Assembly (NCBI GenBank): GCA_020723965.1
Contig: DYHW01000003.1
Location: 222,687-286,686, forward strand
Direction of reading: 5' to 3'
Length of the DNA: 64,000 bases
Source of the DNA: Melioribacter sp.
Lineage (GTDB): Bacteria; Bacteroidota; Ignavibacteria; Ignavibacteriales; Melioribacteraceae
Shown here piece after piece: positions 42,860 through 51,569 of the stretch (positions within the stretch are counted from its first letter, which is position 1; the number at the start of each line of letters is the position of its first letter). A model generated the notes under the pieces. That model did not search any database. It was given only the letters and a program-made list of their open reading frames with translations, and had not been told where the DNA came from. Both the position numbers and the translations under genes were made by a program.

Positions 42860-43575
42860 ATCAACCTCGGCGATACTTCAGAATTATATTTTGATCCGTT
42901 ATAGTCACCCAGAATTTCATTCACCTTAAAACCGATGCGTTCGAACTCTGTAATTATTTCTTCTTTTGAATAGAGCTGAACAGATTCAATATAAAAATTT
43001 TCTTCTCCGCCGTTAACTATCGTAATTTCTTTTACAACTCTATTATTTTCAAATTTTCTCCGTTCTATAATTTTTTTCCCGTCATGTTCTCGTATTGTTT
43101 CAGAGATTAAATTTCGTATGAGATAATTTGCGTTAAAATAATCGAGCAAATAAATGCCTCTATGATTCAATAGACTATAAGCGCTTTTCGCAAAGGAAAA
43201 ATTCTCTGCATCGGTCAAAAAATAACCGAAACTTGTGAAAAGATTCAGTATCAAATCAAACTTTTTTTGAAGAACGACATTACGAAAGTCAGCACAGAAA
43301 AGACCAATATTCAAAAAATTATTTTGTGCTTTACGCTTTGCTTCAGCAAGTAAATTTTTACTCAGGTCGAAACCAACAACATTAAATCCTTTCGAAGCAA
43401 GATAGAGAGAATGTCTGCCTGCACCGCACGCAGCATCAAGAATCCATGAATCATTAGTAAGATCAATTCGGCTCAGAATAAGCTCTAATAATTTTTCTGC
43501 GTCTTCTTCGTCTCTGTGTTGATAAACACTCAAATATTCATTCGAACTAAACCATTCTTTGAACCAATTTTCCAT
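42841..43575 (-). CDS. Class I SAM-dependent methyltransferase
   Basis: 244 residues. The SAM-binding fold is clear: motif I LDAACGAGRHSLYLASKGFNVVGFDLS (about 45-71), motif II/III FCADFRNVVLQKKFDLILNLFTSFGYF. Similar proteins are annotated only as methyltransferase domain proteins; the substrate is unknown. Its ATG shares a base with the recR stop (TGATG), and it is followed by two lipoprotein genes and ftsX. Confidence 0.88.
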   Translation of the reverse strand: MENWFKEWFSSNEYLSVYQHRDEEDAEKLLELILSRIDLTNDSWILDAACGAGRHSLYLASKGFNVVGFDLSKNLLAEAKRKAQNNFLNIGLFCADFRNVVLQKKFDLILNLFTSFGYFLTDAENFSFAKSAYSLLNHRGIYLLDYFNANYLIRNLISETIREHDGKKIIERRKFENNRVVKEITIVNGGEENFYIESVQLYSKEEIITEFERIGFKVNEILGDYNGSKYNSEVSPRLILFFEK

Positions 43576-44171
43576 CAGCTCGAAATTCTTCCAATGAAAG
43601 CTCGTCCTATAGTTGCAGCATCTGCAAATTCAATATCACCGCCAATTGGCAGTCCGCGTGCTATTCGAGATACTTTAACAGGAAAATCTTTCAAGAGGTT
43701 AATAAGATAAACCGAAGTTGCGTCCCCTTCCGAGTTAGGATTTAAAGCTAGGATAATCTCTGTAACTTCGTCCAATGACAATCGTAAAATCAATTCTTTT
43801 ATCTTAAGCGAATCAGCCATTACGCCTGCAAGCGGATTAAGCACGCCGCCAAGAACATGATACATTCCATTGTATTCATTACTCTTTTCGATCGAAATTA
43901 CATCACTTGCATCTTCAACAACACAAATTAACGATCGATCGCGTTTTGCGCTTTTGCAAATATCGCACTTCTCCTCAGTAGCAATATTAAAACAGATCTC
44001 GCAAAATTTAATTTTATCTTTCAGTTCTATAAGAGATTTCACTAACGCATCAACACTATCCCGGTCGCTTTTTAGAATATGAAGAGCCAAACGCTGAGCT
44101 GTTTTATTACCAATCGAAGGAAGTTTGCTTAACTCATCAATAACTTTTTGTAATGGTTCGGCTATAAGCAT
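43575..44171 (-). CDS. recR: Recombination protein RecR
   Basis: 198 residues, normal for RecR. Helix-hairpin-helix at the N-terminus (LPSIGNKTAQRLALHIL), a four-Cys zinc finger (C-EIC, later C-DIC at about residues 57-72) and a Toprim domain (ICVVEDASDVISIEKSNEYNGMYHVLGGVLNPLAG, in two blocks). It acts with RecO in loading RecA at gaps. Directly preceded by ebfC, the classic ybaB-recR pair. Confidence 0.96.
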   Translation of the reverse strand: MLIAEPLQKVIDELSKLPSIGNKTAQRLALHILKSDRDSVDALVKSLIELKDKIKFCEICFNIATEEKCDICKSAKRDRSLICVVEDASDVISIEKSNEYNGMYHVLGGVLNPLAGVMADSLKIKELILRLSLDEVTEIILALNPNSEGDATSVYLINLLKDFPVKVSRIARGLPIGGDIEFADAATIGRAFIGRISS

Positions 44172-44498
44172 TTAAAAACCCGGAAAGTTCATGCCTGGAG
44201 GCATCATCCCCTTTGTAACAGCGCCTAATTCATCTTCAGCCATTTTCCCAGCGGAATTCAGAGCTTTATTAACCGCTGCGACAACTAAATCTTCCAGCAT
44301 CTCTTTATCACCGCTTTTAGCAATTTCTTCATCAATAACAAGCGAAACAATTTCCTTTTTTCCGTTTGCTGTGGCTTTAACCATTCCACCGCCGCTTTCT
44401 TCTGTAACGGTTTTCTTTTCTAATTCAGCCTGAACTTTTGCCATGTCTGCCTGCATCTTTTGAACTTGCTTGAGCATGTCGTTCATATTCAATTTCAT
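44172..44498 (-). CDS. Nucleoid-associated protein YbaB/EbfC
   Basis: 108 residues. The YbaB/EbfC family binds DNA as a dimer. Typical features: N-terminal helix MNDMLKQVQKMQADMAKVQAELEK, GGGMVKATANGKKEIVSLVID, and a C-terminal Met/Gly/Pro tail. GGAGG is 4 bases before the ATG. Its stop is immediately before recR. dnaX, often upstream, is not here. Confidence 0.93.
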   Translation of the reverse strand: MKLNMNDMLKQVQKMQADMAKVQAELEKKTVTEESGGGMVKATANGKKEIVSLVIDEEIAKSGDKEMLEDLVVAAVNKALNSAGKMAEDELGAVTKGMMPPGMNFPGF

Positions 44499-44565
44499 TT
44501 ATCCTCCGCTATTGCAATTCTGATTTTCAATTTGAATGTATTTATGATTTGTGCGGACTAAAATT

Positions 44566-44664
44566 ATGAAAAAAAAGATTCACAAGAAATTAAAGACAAA
44601 AAATATTACATTTGTGCAAGCATACAATAAACTCATTCTTTCTTTTAATCAAAAAAAAATATGA
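44566..44664 (+). CDS. Possible 32-codon leader ORF coupled to psd
   Basis: An ATG at 44566 opens a 32-codon frame (start MKKKIHKKLKTKN, very Lys-rich) whose TGA overlaps the psd ATG as ATGA. psd has no ribosome binding site of its own, only a run of A before the ATG, so re-initiation after this frame is conceivable. Frames this short occur by chance in AT-rich DNA, and no family is recognisable. Confidence 0.3.
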   Translation: MKKKIHKKLKTKNITFVQAYNKLILSFNQKKI

Positions 44665-45314
44665 TCACTAAATACGGATTGAACACTTTTTTATTCTGCG
44701 CAGCATTTTCAGCGATATTGATAATCGGCTCTCTTTTCATTCACAATGCGTGGGTTAAATATCCTCTGGTCGTTTTAAGTATAACTTTTTTACTATTTGC
44801 TGTAAACTTCTTCCGCGATCCGGAAAGAACTCCGCCAAATAAAAAAAATGTAGTGGTTTCCCCCGCTGACGGTAAAATAGTTATTATAAAAAATACTTTT
44901 GAAGATCAGTTCATTAAAGAAGACGTAAAACAAGTTTCTATTTTCATGTCGCCACTTAATGTCCACGTTAACAGAATTCCTATTGACGGCAAAGTTGATT
45001 TTTTTAATTATGTTAAAGGAGAATACATTGTAGCTTTTCATGAAAAAGCAGACAAACGAAATGAGCGAACAGAAATTGGAATTACTAGCAGCTTTGGAAA
45101 AATTCTTTACACTCAAGTTGCTGGGTTTATTGCAAGGCGAATAGTTTGCGATCTAAAGGTGAACGACAACGTAAAAATGGGAGACCGCTTCGGAATGATA
45201 AAATTTGGGAGCCGGTCTGATATTTATGTGCCTGCAAACTGGAAATTAAAAGTAAAACTTGGCGATAAAGTTACCGCAGGTGAAACAATTCTTTTTGAGA
45301 TAAATAATGAATAA
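44661..45314 (+). CDS. psd: Phosphatidylserine decarboxylase (proenzyme)
   Basis: 217 residues, the short PSD-A type. Two N-terminal hydrophobic segments (about 7-50), then the catalytic domain with VVSPADGKIV, IFMSPLNVHVNRIPIDGKV and the C-terminal KMGDRFGMIKFGSRSDIYVP. The FGSR element is the self-cleavage site that yields the pyruvoyl cofactor at Ser. It makes phosphatidylethanolamine. The end overlaps pssA by 8 bases. Confidence 0.94.
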   Translation: MITKYGLNTFLFCAAFSAILIIGSLFIHNAWVKYPLVVLSITFLLFAVNFFRDPERTPPNKKNVVVSPADGKIVIIKNTFEDQFIKEDVKQVSIFMSPLNVHVNRIPIDGKVDFFNYVKGEYIVAFHEKADKRNERTEIGITSSFGKILYTQVAGFIARRIVCDLKVNDNVKMGDRFGMIKFGSRSDIYVPANWKLKVKLGDKVTAGETILFEINNE

Positions 45315-46062
45315 AATCTCTTTTTCAAAATCGTTTATTGCGAACACAGTTACTGCATTTAATATTTTTTGCGGTTTTCTATCGATCATTTTTGCATCGC
45401 AAAACGATTTTAGACTCGCATCAATTATGATTATTGCGGCGGCTACTTTCGATATGCTTGACGGCATAGTTGCACGCCTGCTGGGAACATCAAGTCGTTT
45501 TGGCGTTGAACTTGATTCCTTATCAGACATTGTAAGTTTTGGCGCGGCTCCTTCTTTCCTTATTTACAAAGCTTATGCGTATCAGTTTGGCGGATGGGGA
45601 ATTTTAATAAGCTCGTTCTTACTTATATTCGGCGCACTTCGTCTAGCGCGTTTTAATATTCAGGTTGAAGACTTAAATACGAAAGGCGATTTCAAAGGGT
45701 TACCAATTCCGATGGCTGCTATTACAGTTGCGCTGCTTGTTCTCTCTTATCATCGCAGTGGAAAAATAGTTGAACCATTTAACTACATCATAACTCCACT
45801 TCTTTTAGCTCTTTCTGTTTTAATGATTAGTAAGATCCGCTACAATGCTTTGCCAAAACTTCGCTACAAAAATTTTAGAGATAAAGTTTTTTTGTTTTCC
45901 ATTTTAGTTCTTGCACTAATTTTAGCAATTGTAACCAACGGAGAGATCCTTTTCTTCATTTTTCTGGCAATAGTTCTTTTTGGAGTTCTTAGAAAATTCT
46001 ATTTCTTTCTCTTCAACAAAAAAGATGAAAACGGAAACGGCTTAAAAACTACGGAGATTTAA
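45307..46062 (+). CDS. pssA: CDP-diacylglycerol-serine O-phosphatidyltransferase
   Basis: 251 residues with about six to seven membrane segments. The CDP-alcohol phosphotransferase motif is complete: D-ML-DG-IV-AR, then G and two D in SSRFGVELDSLSD (residues about 40-67). It makes phosphatidylserine, the substrate of the upstream-encoded Psd, with which it overlaps. purS starts one base after its stop. Confidence 0.94.
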   Translation: MNKISFSKSFIANTVTAFNIFCGFLSIIFASQNDFRLASIMIIAAATFDMLDGIVARLLGTSSRFGVELDSLSDIVSFGAAPSFLIYKAYAYQFGGWGILISSFLLIFGALRLARFNIQVEDLNTKGDFKGLPIPMAAITVALLVLSYHRSGKIVEPFNYIITPLLLALSVLMISKIRYNALPKLRYKNFRDKVFLFSILVLALILAIVTNGEILFFIFLAIVLFGVLRKFYFFLFNKKDENGNGLKTTEI

Positions 46063-46063
46063 T

Positions 46064-46315
46064 TTGTTCAAAGCAATAGTGATAGTTAAAAGACGTCAGA
46101 CAATTTTAGACCCTCAGGGCAAGGCGGTTGAACAGGGGGCAAAACTGTTAGGATTTTATAATGTGAAAAAAACCCGCATCGGGAAATACATTGAATTCTT
46201 TGTGGATATAAAAGATAAAAGCGCTGCAGAAAAAGAAGTTCGAGAATACAGCGAAAAACTTCTCTGCAATCCTATCATGGAAGATTTTGAATTTACTTTG
46301 GAAGAAGTTAAATGA
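46064..46315 (+). CDS. purS: Phosphoribosylformylglycinamidine synthase subunit PurS
   Basis: 83 residues. Small subunit of the three-part FGAM synthase (PurS-PurQ-PurL). Motifs: [29 protein letters not shown] and [13 protein letters not shown] [12 protein letters not shown]. The start is TTG at 46064 with GGAG about 9 bases upstream. Its stop overlaps the purQ start (ATGA). purL is not in the window. Confidence 0.93.
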   Translation: MFKAIVIVKRRQTILDPQGKAVEQGAKLLGFYNVKKTRIGKYIEFFVDIKDKSAAEKEVREYSEKLLCNPIMEDFEFTLEEVK

Positions 46316-47007
46316 AACCAAAGTTTGGTATTGTTGTTTTCCCTGGTTCCAATTGCGATCATGATGCATACTATTCAGTAAAAAAAATTTTAGGGTTTGA
46401 AGCAGAATTTTTATGGCATAAAGAGAAAGATTTGAAAGGAAGCGATGTGGTAATACTGCCTGGCGGTTTTTCTTATGGTGATTATCTTAGGACAGGCGCA
46501 ATTGCCCGCTTTTCACCTATTATGGATACTGTTCACAAGTTTGCTCAAAACGGCGGTGTGGTTATAGGAATTTGCAACGGATTTCAGATTCTGCTTGAGT
46601 TGGGATTATTACCCGGAGTAATGTTAAAAAATGAATCACTTAAATTTGTCTGTAAAGATGTTTATCTGAAAGTAGAAAACAAAGAAAATATATTTACAAA
46701 ATCATTAGAGAAAAATATTTTGAAAATTCCCGTTGCGCATGGCGATGGCAATTATTTTGCTGACGAACAGACATTAAAAGAGCTTGAAAGGAATCATCAA
46801 ATTCTTTTCCGCTATGCTTCTGAAAATGGAAAGATTGATCCAAACGCAAATCCGAATGGCTCTTTAATGAATATAGCCGGAATAATGAATAAAAAGAAAA
46901 ATGTATTGGGACTAATGCCGCATCCCGAGCGATGCTGCGATCCTATACTTGGAAATACAGACGGCGCTTTAATTTTTCAATCTGCAGCAGAGAATATATT
47001 CAATTAA
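46312..47007 (+). CDS. purQ: Phosphoribosylformylglycinamidine synthase subunit PurQ
   Basis: 231 residues. Glutaminase subunit of FGAM synthase. Class I amidotransferase features: [36 protein letters not shown], nucleophile loop [20 protein letters not shown] (catalytic Cys), and the His/Glu pair in MPHPERCC. Overlaps purS by 4 bases. Confidence 0.96.
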   Translation: MKPKFGIVVFPGSNCDHDAYYSVKKILGFEAEFLWHKEKDLKGSDVVILPGGFSYGDYLRTGAIARFSPIMDTVHKFAQNGGVVIGICNGFQILLELGLLPGVMLKNESLKFVCKDVYLKVENKENIFTKSLEKNILKIPVAHGDGNYFADEQTLKELERNHQILFRYASENGKIDPNANPNGSLMNIAGIMNKKKNVLGLMPHPERCCDPILGNTDGALIFQSAAENIFN

Positions 47008-47020
47008 CACTGTCATTCTG

Positions 47021-47097
47021 ATCCCGATTATTGGGAGATGAATCTCTCTAATAAATTTCCCTCGATTTTCATCGGGTCCAGAGTTACAAAGAAGAAA
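47021..47097. repeat. Possible REP-like intergenic repeat (TCATTCTGA type)
   Basis: The spacer between purQ and tatA begins TGTCATTCTGATCCCGATT and contains short dyads (TCCC-GATTATT-GGGA; a second CCCTCGAT/ATCGGG pairing). Stretches starting GTCATTCTGA and continuing to AATCTC are common as scattered intergenic repeats in bacterial genomes. Only one copy is in this window, so repetition is inferred. Confidence 0.35.
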
Positions 47098-47123
47098 TAA
47101 CATATAATTAAATAGAGGTTAAT

Positions 47124-47309
47124 ATGTTTGGCAATCTTGGGGCTGGCGAAATAATTCTAATTGTTCTTGTTATTTTGATTCTTTTCGGCGCAAGAAAAAT
47201 TCCAGAACTTGCTCAAGGTATTGGCAAGGGAATGAAAGAATTTAAAAAAGCATTGAAGGATGTTGAAGACGAAGTAAAATCAGTTGATAAACCTGAAGAT
47301 AAAAAGTAA
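47124..47309 (+). CDS. tatA: Sec-independent protein translocase subunit TatA/E
   Basis: 61 residues. One N-terminal transmembrane helix (about 6-22), the Phe-Gly hinge (ILFGARKIPEL), an amphipathic helix (GIGKGMKEFKKALKD) and an acidic-basic tail: the standard TatA plan. It forms the pore for folded twin-arginine substrates. tatC is not adjacent. Confidence 0.93.
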   Translation: MFGNLGAGEIILIVLVILILFGARKIPELAQGIGKGMKEFKKALKDVEDEVKSVDKPEDKK

Positions 47310-47339
47310 TACTTCTTTCATTCTTCTTAGCTATAAAAT

Positions 47340-48761
47340 TTGCTCAGCTACAAAAATCATACTGAAAAAATTTCTCTTCTGAAAGAAGGTAAAATTACTC
47401 TGCGCGAAAATGTTTCCTTCTTTTTGGAACGAATTCAAAAATACTCTCATTTAAACGCCTACAATTTTATTTTTGATGACTGTCTCCATCAAGCGGACCT
47501 GATCGGGAAAAAAATTAAAGACGGCAATGCGGGTAAGTTAGCCGGTATTGTTGTTGCCATAAAAGATGTGCTCGCTTTGAAAGACCGCCCACTCACCTGC
47601 TCATCAAACATTTTGAAGAATTTTCAATCTATTTATACAGCAACAGCCGTTCAAAAGTTAATAGATGAAGACGCTATCATAATTGGTAAAACCAACTGCG
47701 ATGAATTCGCAATGGGTTCATCAAACGAGAATTCTGCTTTTGGAGCTGTGTTGAATCCTATTGATAATTCCAGAGTCCCTGGAGGTTCCAGCGGCGGCTC
47801 TGCTGTTGCTGTTGCAGCTTATCTCTGCGATGTTTCTCTCGGAACCGATACAGGCGGTTCCATCCGCCAACCTGCAGCATTCTGTGGCATCTATGGGTTA
47901 AAACCCACATACGGAAGAATATCAAGATTTGGATTGACTGCATTCGCTTCTTCATTCGACACAATTGGTCCTTTTGCAAGAAGTATTGAAGATATTGCTC
48001 TTGTTCTCTCTGTTATTTCAGAATATGATGAAAAAGATTCTACAAGTCAGAATATTTACGCACCGGATTTTTCAACAAATCTAAACTCAAACAAAAAATT
48101 CAAAATCGGGTTGCCAAAAGAATATTTTGCAGAAGGATTAAATGAAGAGACCCGTAATGCGATTTTTGAAAAAGTTGAGCAATTGAAAAAAGATGGTTAC
48201 GAAATTATTGACATACAACTTCCGCACACTGAATATTCAATTGCAACATATTACATCTTAACAACAGCAGAAGCATCTTCAAACCTTGCACGTTTTGACG
48301 GTGCGCGCTACGGTTACCGCTCAAAACAAAGCGGCAATTTGATTGATATGTATGTCAACTCTCGTTCGGAAGGATTTGGCTTGGAAGTGAAACGAAGAAT
48401 TATGCTGGGCACTTATGTACTCTCAGCCGGTTATTATGATGCCTATTATCGCAAAGCGCAAAAAGTGCGTAGATTGTTGAAACAAGATTTTGACAAAGCA
48501 TTTGAAAAAGTTGATATCATTCTAACCCCAACAACACCGACCACAGCATTTAAAATAGGAGAAAAGTCCAACGACCCGCTTGAAATGTATCTTAGCGATA
48601 TTTACACAACTTCTGCCAACCTTGCCGGTATTCCTGGAATAAATATTCCGATCGCAAAAGACAAAGAAGGTTTGCCAATCGGTATGCAATTGATGGCAAA
48701 GCAGTTTGATGAAAAGATATTATTAGAATTTGGAAAATATTTAGAAAAGAATTTCAATTAG
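47340..48761 (+). CDS. gatA: Asp-tRNA(Asn)/Glu-tRNA(Gln) amidotransferase subunit A
   Basis: 473 residues, amidase-signature enzyme. Releases ammonia from glutamine for conversion of Glu-tRNA(Gln) and Asp-tRNA(Asn). The Ser-cisSer-Lys triad is visible: Lys in VVAIKDVLALKD, Ser pair in SRVPGGSSGGSAVAVAA and GTDTGGSIRQPAAFCGIYGLKPTYGRIS (split). The start TTG at 47340 has no strong ribosome binding site. gatB and gatC are elsewhere. Confidence 0.94.
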   Translation: MLSYKNHTEKISLLKEGKITLRENVSFFLERIQKYSHLNAYNFIFDDCLHQADLIGKKIKDGNAGKLAGIVVAIKDVLALKDRPLTCSSNILKNFQSIYTATAVQKLIDEDAIIIGKTNCDEFAMGSSNENSAFGAVLNPIDNSRVPGGSSGGSAVAVAAYLCDVSLGTDTGGSIRQPAAFCGIYGLKPTYGRISRFGLTAFASSFDTIGPFARSIEDIALVLSVISEYDEKDSTSQNIYAPDFSTNLNSNKKFKIGLPKEYFAEGLNEETRNAIFEKVEQLKKDGYEIIDIQLPHTEYSIATYYILTTAEASSNLARFDGARYGYRSKQSGNLIDMYVNSRSEGFGLEVKRRIMLGTYVLSAGYYDAYYRKAQKVRRLLKQDFDKAFEKVDIILTPTTPTTAFKIGEKSNDPLEMYLSDIYTTSANLAGIPGINIPIAKDKEGLPIGMQLMAKQFDEKILLEFGKYLEKNFN

Positions 48762-48863
48762 CAGTGTAAACTGCAACGCAGCTTAATTTTTCCCAAGTAT
48801 TTATCCTTCACCTTTCTTAATTTTATGCAATCAATTTTTGAAATCAACTATCAAGGAATAAAA

Positions 48864-49802
48864 ATGAGCATTCTTCTTGACAAAAAAACAAAAGTAGTAG
48901 TTCAAGGCATTACAGGCGGTGAAGGTTCATTTCACACCGGACAAATGATCGAATACGGCACCAATGTAGTTGCAGGTGTTACACCTGGAAAAGGCGGGCA
49001 GAAATTTGAAAATACAAATGTTCCTATCTTCAACACTGTTGCAGATGCTATTAAAGCAACAAAAGCAGAAGCAACTGCAATCTTTGTTCCGCCTGCGTTT
49101 GCCGCAGATGCAATTTTAGAAGCTGCAAACGCCGGCATCAAATTAATTGTTTGCATTACTGAAGGAATTCCAACCAAAGATATGATTACAGTTTATAATT
49201 TAGTAAAAGGAAAAGATGTTAAACTTGTCGGACCAAATTGTCCCGGCGTAATTTCTCCCGGCAAAGCAAAGATCGGCATCATGCCTGGCTTCATTCATAA
49301 ACAAGGCAGGGTTGGTGTTGTATCTCGCAGTGGAACACTTACCTACGAAGCGGTAAAACAACTTTCTGATCTCGGTATAGGTCAATCAACATGTGTTGGT
49401 ATAGGCGGAGATCCAATTATCGGCTCAAGATTTATCGATGTAATTAAATTGTTGAATGATGATCCGGGAACAGAAGGAATTGTTATGATAGGTGAGATCG
49501 GTGGAAGCGCTGAAGAAGAAGCTGCTGAGTTCATAAAGAAAAATGTGAAGAAACCAGTTGTTGGATTTATTGCTGGGAGAACCGCCCCTCCCGGACGAAG
49601 AATGGGACATGCAGGCGCTATCATTTCCGGCGGTAAAGGAACAGCATCAGAAAAAATGGCTGCAATGAAAAAAGCTGGCATTCATGTTGTCGAAAGTCCC
49701 GCAAAAATTGGCATAACAATGAAAAAGGCACTCGATAAAATGAAAACGAAAGCTGCCAAGCCAGTCCGCATTGGCAAAAAAGTTAAACCTGTAAAAAAAT
49801 AA
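48864..49802 (+). CDS. sucD: Succinate-CoA ligase (ADP-forming) subunit alpha, with basic C-terminal tail
   Basis: 312 residues from the ATG at 48864, which follows AAGGA; an upstream ATG at 48825 lacks such a site. TCA cycle enzyme with SucB/SucC. CoA-binding Rossmann domain ([23 protein letters not shown]) and the ligase domain with [17 protein letters not shown] holding the phosphorylated His. Normal SucD ends near the KKAL of MKKALDKM; here about 24 Lys-rich residues follow. The coding sequence ends in A7-TAA, and the -1 frame continues with a further basic tail up to 49870 (see findings). The beta subunit is not in the window. Confidence 0.95.
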   Translation: MSILLDKKTKVVVQGITGGEGSFHTGQMIEYGTNVVAGVTPGKGGQKFENTNVPIFNTVADAIKATKAEATAIFVPPAFAADAILEAANAGIKLIVCITEGIPTKDMITVYNLVKGKDVKLVGPNCPGVISPGKAKIGIMPGFIHKQGRVGVVSRSGTLTYEAVKQLSDLGIGQSTCVGIGGDPIIGSRFIDVIKLLNDDPGTEGIVMIGEIGGSAEEEAAEFIKKNVKKPVVGFIAGRTAPPGRRMGHAGAIISGGKGTASEKMAAMKKAGIHVVESPAKIGITMKKALDKMKTKAAKPVRIGKKVKPVKK

Positions 49803-49948
49803 AAGTAGTTAAGAAACTTGTAAAGAAATCAGCGCCAAAGAAAGCGACTAAAAAACTAATAAAAAAATAAAATTTACTACTTTGTAGTGATATCTTTACT
49901 TCTAAAACACTGTAATACAAAAATTCACATAGTAAAACGGAGAAAACA

Positions 49949-50401
49949 TTGAGCAATGGAAATCCATCCCTTCGGGACAAGACACTCGCAATTCTGAAAC
50001 CAGACTGTGTAAGAAAAAACTTAATTGGAAAAGTTATCGCTCACATTCAAGAAACTGGATTTAAAATAAATGCAATGAAAATGGTTAAATTAACTCCCGA
50101 TGCGGCAAAAGGATTTTATGAAGTACATTCAGAACGTCCTTTCTTTAACGATTTAATCGCGTATATGACATCGGGTCCTTGCGTTCCGATTGCGCTCGAA
50201 AAAGAAAACGCTGTTGAAGAATTTCGTAAGCTGATTGGTGCAACCGAACCACAGAAAGCGGCCGAAGGAACAATTCGTAAATTATATGCCGACAGCATTC
50301 AAGAAAATATTGTTCACGGTTCTGATTCGGACGAGAATGCGGCAAAGGAAATATCTCACTTTTTCCCTCGAAAAGAACTTTTAGAAATAAACGGATTTTA
50401 A
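49949..50401 (+). CDS. ndk: Nucleoside diphosphate kinase
   Basis: 150 residues. Transfers gamma-phosphate between nucleoside tri- and diphosphates through phospho-His123 (NIVHGSDS). Other NDK motifs: [41 protein letters not shown] and [17 protein letters not shown]. Start TTG at 49949 with GGAG 8 bases upstream. A terminator follows its stop. Confidence 0.96.
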   Translation: MSNGNPSLRDKTLAILKPDCVRKNLIGKVIAHIQETGFKINAMKMVKLTPDAAKGFYEVHSERPFFNDLIAYMTSGPCVPIALEKENAVEEFRKLIGATEPQKAAEGTIRKLYADSIQENIVHGSDSDENAAKEISHFFPRKELLEINGF

Positions 50402-50407
50402 TATTGT

Positions 50408-50438
50408 TAACGCTCCCATTCTTAGGGGAGTTTTTTTC
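50408..50438 (+). terminator. Terminator of ndk
   Basis: CTCCC (50413-50417) pairs with GGGAG (50426-50430) and is followed by T7, 7 bases after the ndk stop. Confidence 0.75.
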
Positions 50439-50456
50439 ATCAAAGAAGAGAAATAA

Positions 50457-51503
50457 ATGAAAAGTAAATTATTCCAAACTGGAACGATCATCTTACTACT
50501 TTCGATTGTTATAGCTTGCGGAAAGAAAGATGATAAACCGAACGGCTCTAAATCAAATGCTTCGGCAATAACAAGCGATGCATTAGAAAGCATTTCTATT
50601 GGCAGTGAAAAATTATTTCTTAACTACAAGTTCAAAAAGGGGGAAAAATTCAGATACAAACTCACTACACTGTCGGAAACTGATGAATCTATTCATACTG
50701 ACTCGGTGATGAGATCAAATTCATCACAAACTCTCTCATATATTTTTGATTGTGAGGTATTGGAAATTGATCAAGAAACTATCGCTGAATTATTAGTCAA
50801 AGTTTCATCGATAAAATTAGATGCCAACATAAACGGAACAAAAGTAACATACTATTCGCATGCGGATTATTCACCGGAAGAACGTTTACGCTATGTAGAA
50901 TACGAAACAGTTTACAACATACCTTTCCGTGCTCGTGTTAATCAAAAAGGAGAAGTTGTTGAAGTGAGCCGCCTAGAAAAAATGGCTGATAAATTAAATT
51001 CGTTCCAGCCGCAGAAACAAGATTTAACTTCCGAGCAAAGAGCAGACCTAATAAAGAATTTGAGTTCTGCTGTTCTACCATTAACACAGATGATTTTTAG
51101 AGAACTACCCTCTAAACCCATTGCAAAAGATTCTACTTGGGAAAAAATATATCCAGGCAACATCGGCTCTTTTTCTCTTGAGAATACAGCTAAATACAGG
51201 GTTGTAGATTTCATAAAAATTGGGGATGAACGAGCAGCAAAAATATCGGCAGACCTAACTGTAAAATATTCCGGCAAAGGGCAAGGTATTGAAAATGGAA
51301 TTCATTACAATTTTGCCGAACCAAAAATTTCAGGCGGCGGTGTAATTTTCTTTAACATCGATAGCGGAAAATTAGTTAAAGCTGAAACCGGAACAAACGT
51401 AGAAGTGAGTGTTAAACTTGAGGGAAAAGATTCAATGCAAAAGATGCGCAGAACAACTAGAAATGATATGACAAAAAGTAAAAATATAGTTGAGCTTCTT
51501 TAA
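50457..51503 (+). CDS. DUF6263-like lipoprotein
   Basis: 348 residues. Lipoprotein signal peptide with lipobox (L)SIVIAC near residue 21, a short polar linker, then a beta-rich domain (about 55-330) with NYKFKKGEKFRYKLTT and VNQKGEVVEVSRLEKM, the pattern of the DUF6263 family of Bacteroidota/Ignavibacteria lipoproteins. It ends NIVELL. Function unknown. It follows ndk by 55 bases but across a terminator, so it is probably transcribed on its own. Confidence 0.78.
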   Translation: MKSKLFQTGTIILLLSIVIACGKKDDKPNGSKSNASAITSDALESISIGSEKLFLNYKFKKGEKFRYKLTTLSETDESIHTDSVMRSNSSQTLSYIFDCEVLEIDQETIAELLVKVSSIKLDANINGTKVTYYSHADYSPEERLRYVEYETVYNIPFRARVNQKGEVVEVSRLEKMADKLNSFQPQKQDLTSEQRADLIKNLSSAVLPLTQMIFRELPSKPIAKDSTWEKIYPGNIGSFSLENTAKYRVVDFIKIGDERAAKISADLTVKYSGKGQGIENGIHYNFAEPKISGGGVIFFNIDSGKLVKAETGTNVEVSVKLEGKDSMQKMRRTTRNDMTKSKNIVELL

Positions 51504-51510
51504 AATAATT

Positions 51511-51569
51511 TGTAGCGCGGAAATCAGTTTTAATTTCGATTAATTGTTCATTCTGCGCTACATTTTTTT
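51511..51569 (+). terminator. Convergent terminator between DUF6263-like and NfeD genes
   Basis: A long stem TGTAGCGC-G-GAA (51511-51522) / TTC-T-GCGCTACA (51551-51562) with one mismatch and a 28-base loop, followed by T7 on the plus strand. The stem overlaps the stop of the convergent nfeD gene, so it may serve both directions. Confidence 0.65.
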
